Assembly (NCBI GenBank): GCA_946807835.1
Contig: OX327702.1
Location: forward strand, 19,158,001-19,222,000
Source: Ailanthus altissimus
Taxonomy: Eukaryota > Streptophyta > Magnoliopsida > Sapindales > Simaroubaceae
DNA length: 64,000 nt
Direction: 5' to 3'
The notes beneath the pieces were generated by a model that made no database searches, had not been told where the DNA came from, and saw only the letters and a program-made list of their open reading frames with translations. Of the stretch, positions 57,914-64,000 are shown in pieces (positions within the stretch are counted from its first letter, which is position 1; every line of letters starts with the position of its first letter). Made by a program: the position numbers and the translations under genes.

Positions 57914-60153
57914 ATGTTCCCGGGAACCTGCATTGTCGTAATTTCTCTTTTGAGCTCATTTACTCCACTTGGTAGAGCAACGCTCAACTTCACTCTTCCA
58001 GGTTCACATCCAAACCCTGAAGAAGTTGTTCAAGATCTTCAAAGGTACTAACGAAGTGTCAAGGGTTTACTCTCTCAGAAGGGTCTTAGCTCTGTCATTT
58101 CATGTACATTTGTGACCTGGGTCACCCAGCATTTTGGTTCAGATCGTATGTATTTTCAGCAATGCTGTTACAGAGTATCTGTTTTTTAGTGTTCCATGTC
58201 AAGTTCTTTTCTACTTTTTGAGGCTTTTAGGTCTAGTTACCAAATGATCTAGTTCCATTGCTCAAGAAGAGGATTTAACTCTGTTGTTCTGTATTTTATT
58301 TTTAACTAAATGAAATGTAAAAGCAAACCCCTCCCAACCTTGGTGTGGACGGGATTCAACCTCCACAACAAAATCTTTTACCAACGAGCACAACTCTTGC
58401 ACCCATTTGCTGTTCTGAATTTTCTTTGCTGTTACTTTCTTTTCTTCTCGTCTTTTTTTTCCCTTACAAGCCTTGGCTGCCTCTGCATTTTGCTTCTTGT
58501 TTTACTTTAAAGTTTCTTTGATTTGTAATACTCATTGTTTTTACTGCTAGCCAGTGTTGTTTTTCTTAGGTACTACATTGATCTGTTACTTACAGTCTTT
58601 ATATATAGTAGGTGAGCATTATGTATGTCTTTAATGACATCCTCACAACGCATCTCAACTTTTGCACCTTTAAAATGCAGGAGCATAAATGCTTCTATAT
58701 CAAGAAGGCAAATGCTACAAATTTCCGAAAAAGAGCAATCCACATGCTTTACTGGCAATCCCATAGACGACTGCTGGAAATGTGACCCTGACTGGGCCAA
58801 CAACCGCCAGAAACTCGCCGACTGTGCCATTGGGTTTGGCCAGTACGCGATGGGCGGCAAAGGTGGTGAATATTACATCGTTACTGATTCATCTGATGAT
58901 GATGCCGTTAATCCTAAGCCAGGCACGCTGAGATATGCTGTGATACAGCCTCAGCCTCTGTGGATTGTGTTCCCTAGTAATATGCTTATAAAGCTATCTC
59001 AAGAGCTTATTTTTAACAGCTATAAGACGATTGATGGTCGTGGGGCGAATGTGCACATTATGGGAGGCGGCTGCATTACTTTGCAGTATATTAGCAATGT
59101 CATTATACACAACATTCATATTCACCATTGCGTGGAGTCAGGTAAGAAATTACTTGTGCATACTTATTTATTAGTGTCTAGATCTAAATAAGATAAGTTT
59201 ATAATTATAAACTTAAAATGTTAGATTTAAAACTTTTAACTTACATTTGACTCGAAATATGATTTAGTAAATTTAATATTTTAAAACATTTATTACAATG
59301 ATTATCCGATACTTAACTTTTTTTTAAATATAATTTAAAATATTTAGCATTAGTCATTTGAATTTAAATATGTATGTACAGATAGTATTAATATAATAAT
59401 TAAATCACCTATTTTTTATTTAACAATAACATATTTTTATAATTCTCTTTTTTGGGTTCAATACCTTTAAAGTAAATACTAGATGTGCATAATCACCCTA
59501 GATAGGATTTGGAAATTTAGATTTGACCAAAAGCATATGGAGGGCACTGAGCATCTACTAATTGCAAGGGGCCCATTGAAAAGATTAAGAATCCTATGAC
59601 TTTCACATATTTCAAAGTAACTCCAAGACTTTTACATGATTCCAATAACCCACCAAGAAAGATCCCAAATCTTCAAATTTCTTTATGCACAGGTAATACT
59701 AATGTGCGTTCAAGCCCAACACATTATGGGTATCGCACAAAATCAGACGGTGATGGCATCTCCATCTTTGGCTCCAAAGACTTATGGATAGACCATTGTT
59801 CCCTCTCTCACTGTAAGGACGGTTTGATCGATGCGGTGATGGGTTCCACCGGAATAACAATATCAAACAACTATTTTTCTCATCACAATGAAGTAATGCT
59901 ACTTGGTCACAGCGATGACTACTTGCCTGATTCTGGCATGCAAGTCACAATAGCGTTTAATCACTTTGGCGAGAAGCTGGTGCAGAGAATGCCGAGGTGC
60001 AGGCGCGGCTATATTCATGTTGTGAACAATGATTTTACTCAGTGGGAGATGTATGCAATTGGTGGTAGTGGTAACCCAACAATTAATAGCCAAGGCAATC
60101 GCTACTTGGCACCTTCTAATCCCAATGCCAAGGAGGTATAAATATGTGGACTT

Positions 60154-60194
<41 letters not shown>

Positions 60195-61494
60195 TATTTG
60201 CACTCCAGCAATTTTTCAATCAAATAATAATACCCATTATTATCTATACATAATATATTTTATATGATGGTTTTAAATTTAGTAACAAGTGTTAACGTGA
60301 TATTATATCATCACGGTTGTATACTGACATGATCAAAATGGTTTCCCGTGCTTTATTTAAGTTTTTCTTGCTTTTCTGGTAATGGTTGCCAGAAATATAT
60401 GGGCTCCCCTCCCATTATCTAATCACCGAAATTTACGGGCTTTTTAAGGTGGGTCTCATTTGAAAATTGAAAGAAGTTTTGGAGGTTAAGACTACTGGTT
60501 AAGGCAAATTTTGACCTAGAGAGTATTCAAAAATACACATTTTCTAATTTATATCTAATTTAAGAGAGTCAGTTCCGATCAGATCTTATGCTTTTCAAAG
60601 CTCACAGAGGTGGGTTTGATGTTTGAAGCAGGTAACAAAGAGAGTGGACACAGTAGAAGGGGATTGGAGGGACTGGAACTGGAGATCAGAAGGGGACATA
60701 ATGGTAAATGGTGCATTTTTTGTGGCATCAGGTGCTGGAGTTGAGGTCAAGTATGAGAAGGCTTACAGCGTTGAGCCTAAATCAGCAGAGCTCATTGAAC
60801 AACTCACTTGGCATTCTGGTGTGCTTGGCGTTGGTGGCAGGTTATTTACCTCATCTTAAATATAATTTTTTTTTTTCATTATACTTTTTCTTTTGTTTCT
60901 TTTTCTCACTTTTTCTTTTCCCTTTTCTAAACTTCAGCTAAGCCCCTCAACCTTCTGAATTATCACTTCTTACCCTGTGATTTAGAAATTAGAAAAATTG
61001 TGGAGAGCAAGCCCTCAAAAGTCAAATCTGTCCTGTCCTGCTTTCAAAAGAAAAAAAAGAAATCTGGGAAATTCAGTAGTTTAAAATTCATTTTATTATT
61101 TGAAAATTTTAATAATAAATGAATTTCATCGAAGATCACCAGAAACATCTTTTGAAATTTGCTAGAAAATTATTTTACAGCGGATTTTTCAGATAAATTT
61201 CAAAATTGATTGGATTTCTTTGTTTTCTTAGAACAATGTATATGTTAAGCTTCTTTGTATAAAAAAGAACAAGATGAGAGTCAATGATGTGAATTTAAAT
61301 GATCTGTTTGATGGATGGATGAATGAATGAGCAGGGATAACAATCTGGGAATGTGGAGCAGAGGACCCAATGATGGAGAAGGTGGCTTTGATGCAGGAAG
61401 CAATACACCACCGGCACCTTCTACCTTCTTAATTGTATTCTCATGCTTTCTATTCTTGTACACTGTACCAGTACCCATGATATCCATGCTATGA
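57914..61494 (+). CDS. Pectate lyase (polysaccharide lyase family 1)
   Basis: Exons 57914-58044, 58681-59141, 59693-60135, 60632-60840, 61335-61494; all introns GT...AG; 1404 nt, 467 aa, in frame throughout. Residues 1-22 ([20 protein letters not shown]) are a signal peptide, so it is secreted to the cell wall, where the family cleaves de-esterified homogalacturonan by Ca2+-dependent beta-elimination. The PL1 beta-helix starts near [17 protein letters not shown]. Landmarks are [41 protein letters not shown] (about 214-233), [20 protein letters not shown] and [18 protein letters not shown] (296-303) holds the RxPxxR catalytic arginine motif, followed by [20 protein letters not shown]. The conserved motifs I can check are present. 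The C-terminus ends in a hydrophobic run after SNTPPAPS, like a GPI-anchor signal or membrane tail. A (TA)n tract lies in intron 3. Individual paralogue not assignable. Confidence 0.93.
60155..60190 (+). repeat. (TA)n microsatellite in intron 3 of the pectate lyase gene
   Basis: About 17 TA units starting roughly 20 bases after the splice donor. Confidence 0.95.
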
Positions 61495-62026
61495 CCAAAA
61501 ATTAAGCAATGATTTTCTTTTCTGTTTTTAAGTTTCTTTTTTTCGGATGGCGCAAGAGTAGGGATGATAATATAAGTCACAATGAGTTTATTTGATTCAA
61601 ATTTAGCTAATATGAATTAAGAAAAATGATTCGAACAATAAACAAATCGAATATAAATTTATAAATATTTAAACGAATCAAATTAAGATTTGAACACTTT
61701 AATTTGCTAATTCATTTAGAATTCCCATAAGATTTGAATTAAAATATATACAATTATTAATTTTGTAACAATTAAAATATAAAAAATAGCAAACAAGTAA
61801 TATTTATAAAACTTTAAAAAATAAAATAAAATTTACAAAATAAAAAATATATTCTATATTGTTAATAAATTATTTTTTAATTTAAGTTAATTTTAAATAA
61901 AAAATAAATTAAATTTAGGAAAAATTTAAATTCAAAGTTGAATTTGATTATTCACATCAAATATAAATTAGACGAATCAATTTATCTAATTTATTTTTAA
62001 AAAAATTGAATACGAATTTGAATTTT
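61495..62026. other. 3' flank of the pectate lyase gene
   Basis: The first 100 bases are probably 3'UTR; then AT-rich text with AATTTGAATT-type words. No gene. Confidence 0.5.
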
Positions 62027-62232
62027 GAATTCAAATACAAATATGAATTGAATAAGAATTTACTAAAATTTGGTTAAAACTCACTTAACTTTGATATAAA
62101 TTCAATTCGTTTATTCATTTTACAACCCTGAATTCAAATACAAATATGAATTGAATAAAAATTCATTAAAATTTTGTTAAACTTCACTTTGATTTGATAT
62201 AAATTCGACTTGTTTATTCATTTTACAACCCT
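62027..62232 (+). repeat. 103-bp tandem duplication
   Basis: Copies 62027-62129 and 62130-62232. Both begin GAATTCAAATACAAATATG and end TTCATTTTACAACCCT. Confidence 0.9.
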
Positions 62233-62314
62233 AAATAAGAGAATTGGTTTTCAGATCCTACTCATATTAAAATTAGAGAAGGTTTCAGTTTATATTCTAT
62301 GTAACAATTTTTTT

Positions 62315-62343
62315 GGGGGGGGGGGGGGGGGGGGGGTGGGGGG
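62315..62343 (+). repeat. Poly-G tract (G22-T-G6)
   Basis: 22 consecutive G, one T, then 6 G, preceded by T10. Could form a G-quadruplex; the true length is uncertain because such runs are error-prone in sequencing. Confidence 0.9.
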
Positions 62344-63651
62344 AAGAAAAGCAAGCCTGAATTTCATAAATTATTGAACTGTTAGGTAATGCATATGCAA
62401 ATCACCTCTCTAATAACTTAGAGAAGTTGATGTACATAATCTGAAGAGAATTTATCAAACCAATCTCGATAAGGTACTTTATTAGGATAAATCCATCAAT
62501 CCACACATGCCAAGAGAGAGAGTATTCCTAAAAAATTAAGAATTTTGTCTCTACCACAAAAGAGAAACACTCCCTGTGCCCTTTGGTGGCTTTAAAGCCC
62601 TTCATTCTTTTAATTAATTTAAGCCACCAATTGGAAAAATAATGTCAAAGAGGATGATGTAGTTCTGAAGTACTTCCTGTGCATTTTTATGATTTTAATT
62701 TTTTTAATATCGAAATATCTCTTTCCTTAACTTTATATCATGTATACACTCTAATATAAACAAAAAAAAAAGATCATATATGGAGAAAGAGATAAGAAGT
62801 GATGTAGTTCTGTGGTAGGTTTGCTACTAAATTCATGTTCTCAAAATCTAATAAAGTACAAGATTTAGGATCGATATTTCCCTTTAAAGTTAAAGCCAGT
62901 TGTTAAGTTCATTTAGGCTTTTGCTTGCTCCCACATGCACATGCTGATCTTAGTTGCTATATGGATAGAATATTACTTTCTGTTATTTTAACACTCGACC
63001 AACTCTATGGCCCTGAACAAGATAATAAAGAAAAATGGATTAGAGAGAGAACTCTTTGGTTGAGTAGTTTGAATGTCAACTTGTACATTATATAACTCCA
63101 CTGATATTACAATTAGAAATATATCAGGACTAGTTTTCATCAGCAGATGATGAGCAGAGAGAGTTCTTTATCTTAGGGCAACATAGTGGACCTTACTCTC
63201 CGTTATACCTAAAAATAATGCTCAAATTCAAATTAAGTATATTCCCCCCCTCCAACGTTGATGTAAAAGAAATTGCTTTACAATTTACCTTGATCAACAT
63301 TACAATGTCCCAGATACATATTTTCAGTATACACTCTTTATTCATGTACACTTGGGAAAAGATGTTGTACTGCAACCCTCTTCCTTACATGAAGTTACTC
63401 TAATCGCCTAAAAGAAGATGAATCAAGGGTTCCAATAAGTTGAGATTGAAAGAAGGTAATGCTTGTGAAGCATCCGAAAATTAAGCAATAAATCGGGCCA
63501 AGGGAAGTGCAATATTTTTGGTTTGTAAAAAGAACAAAATGTGCACTTCAGACAGAGAGTGAGGATAGGTGATGGATAAGAACTATGAATTTATACAATT
63601 CTCAATAAGTAGAACACAAACACATTTAAAAATGCAACATCAAATGCCAGC
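62344..63651. other. Intergenic, no supported gene
   Basis: Mixed to AT-rich. The right part (63100-63650) probably includes the 3'UTR of the minus-strand gene that ends at 63652. No motif. Confidence 0.45.
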
Positions 63652-64000
63652 TTAATTCATGTCCCAGATGGAGCCCGACCACCCCCATAAATCATCACAC
63701 GACTCTATGCTTCTACTATTACAGGGCTGTTCATGGTTTATTTTACAATCATCATTTAACACCTCTTTCATCCAGTCTTTTAACCTGTTTTCGTATGGTG
63801 AACTTGTAAATGAAAAGTTTGAAACAGTATCAAACAAGGTGTTGCCAGCTCCAAAAGTATCCTCAACGGGCTGCTTGTCATCGTCAACCTCATATTTTTG
63901 GACGTCAAAATCAACTTTCTTAAGTGAGAAATCTTGTTTGGCATAGTCGCTTCCACAATGACAATTTTCTGTTGATAAAATCATTGTTAGTTGAGTAGAA
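63652..64000 (-). CDS. 3' end of an unidentified gene (runs off the window)
   Basis: The minus-strand frame is open from the window edge to a stop at 63652, about 115 codons, so the true start lies beyond 64000; the Met at 63984 is probably internal. The product is acidic and polar and ends DDLWGWSGSIWDMN. Other segments are STENCHCGSDYAKQDF and NRLKDWMKEVLND. Sequence complexity is higher than in the flanks, which supports coding. The Trp-rich acidic end recalls the C-terminal regions of plant transcription factors such as R2R3-MYBs, but no DNA-binding domain is in view and I do not claim that identity. The overlapping plus-strand frame (63659-63946) is likely its shadow. Confidence 0.5.
   Translation of the reverse strand, partial: STQLTMILSTENCHCGSDYAKQDFSLKKVDFDVQKYEVDDDKQPVEDTFGAGNTLFDTVSNFSFTSSPYENRLKDWMKEVLNDDCKINHEQPCNSRSIESCDDLWGWSGSIWDMN

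Noticed and set aside
58573..58860. Minus-strand open stretch with [12 protein letters not shown]
   Set aside because: Exact antisense shadow of exon 2 of the pectate lyase gene.

Overview
The window is nuclear DNA of a flowering plant, most likely a eudicot. It is very AT-rich. Its two intact genes are split by short GT...AG introns, and it is full of plant-type LTR retrotransposons (Ty3/gypsy Athila and Tat types, Ty1/copia), LINE remnants, MITE-like hairpins and microsatellites. I cannot name the species.

Two genes look intact, both on the + strand. The first (CDS 30528-32741, 12 coding exons, 276 aa) is a CHY zinc-finger / RING-H2 E3 ubiquitin ligase of the RZFP34/CHYR1-MIEL1 family; it has a probable 5'UTR intron and a TATA box. 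The second (57914-61494, 5 exons, 467 aa) is a polysaccharide-lyase-family-1 pectate lyase with a signal peptide and a hydrophobic C-terminal tail. The 3' coding end of an unidentified minus-strand gene runs off the right edge (63652-64000). Short broken pieces of other host-type genes are scattered in between: an FtsH protease (8.4 kb), an F-box/LRR-like protein (10.6-11.0 kb) and a Ulp1-type protease (47.5 kb).

Layout. 1-6.4 kb: Athila/Tat-type LTRs and 3' ends, with a broken gag at the left edge. 6.4-13.2 kb: gene fragments, a copia gag relic and a probable solo LTR. 13251-27792: a Tat-type Ty3/gypsy element on the minus strand, bounded by a 5-bp target duplication (GATTG). Its 3' LTR is split by a 2.1-kb solo LTR of another family (target duplication ATTAT). 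Between pol and the 3' LTR it carries an antisense open region encoding a plant mobile domain (PMD) protein. The Tat element itself sits in the gag of an older copia element (27.8-28.3 kb). 29.8-33.2 kb: the CHY-RING gene. 33824-39182: a complete but decayed Ty1/copia element (target duplication ATACG). 39.2-41.6 kb: an LTR with its polypurine tract, then a LINE relic. 42.3-43.8 kb: an Athila/Tat-type LTR. 46.3-51 kb: two copies of a copia RNase H/3' end flanking a second 2.1-kb solo LTR (target duplication AGTTT). 51-57.9 kb: non-coding, AT-rich DNA with a long hairpin, a degenerate minisatellite and a MITE. 57.9-61.5 kb: the pectate lyase. 61.5-64 kb: a tandem duplication, a 22-G run and the edge gene.

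The two intact genes share no evident pathway. The region is best read as two conserved genes set in nested retrotransposon insertions. The most unusual content is the antisense PMD gene inside the Tat element, the tandem duplication that contains the stop codon of the CHY-RING gene, and clusters of GCGCT-type words shared by several LTRs.
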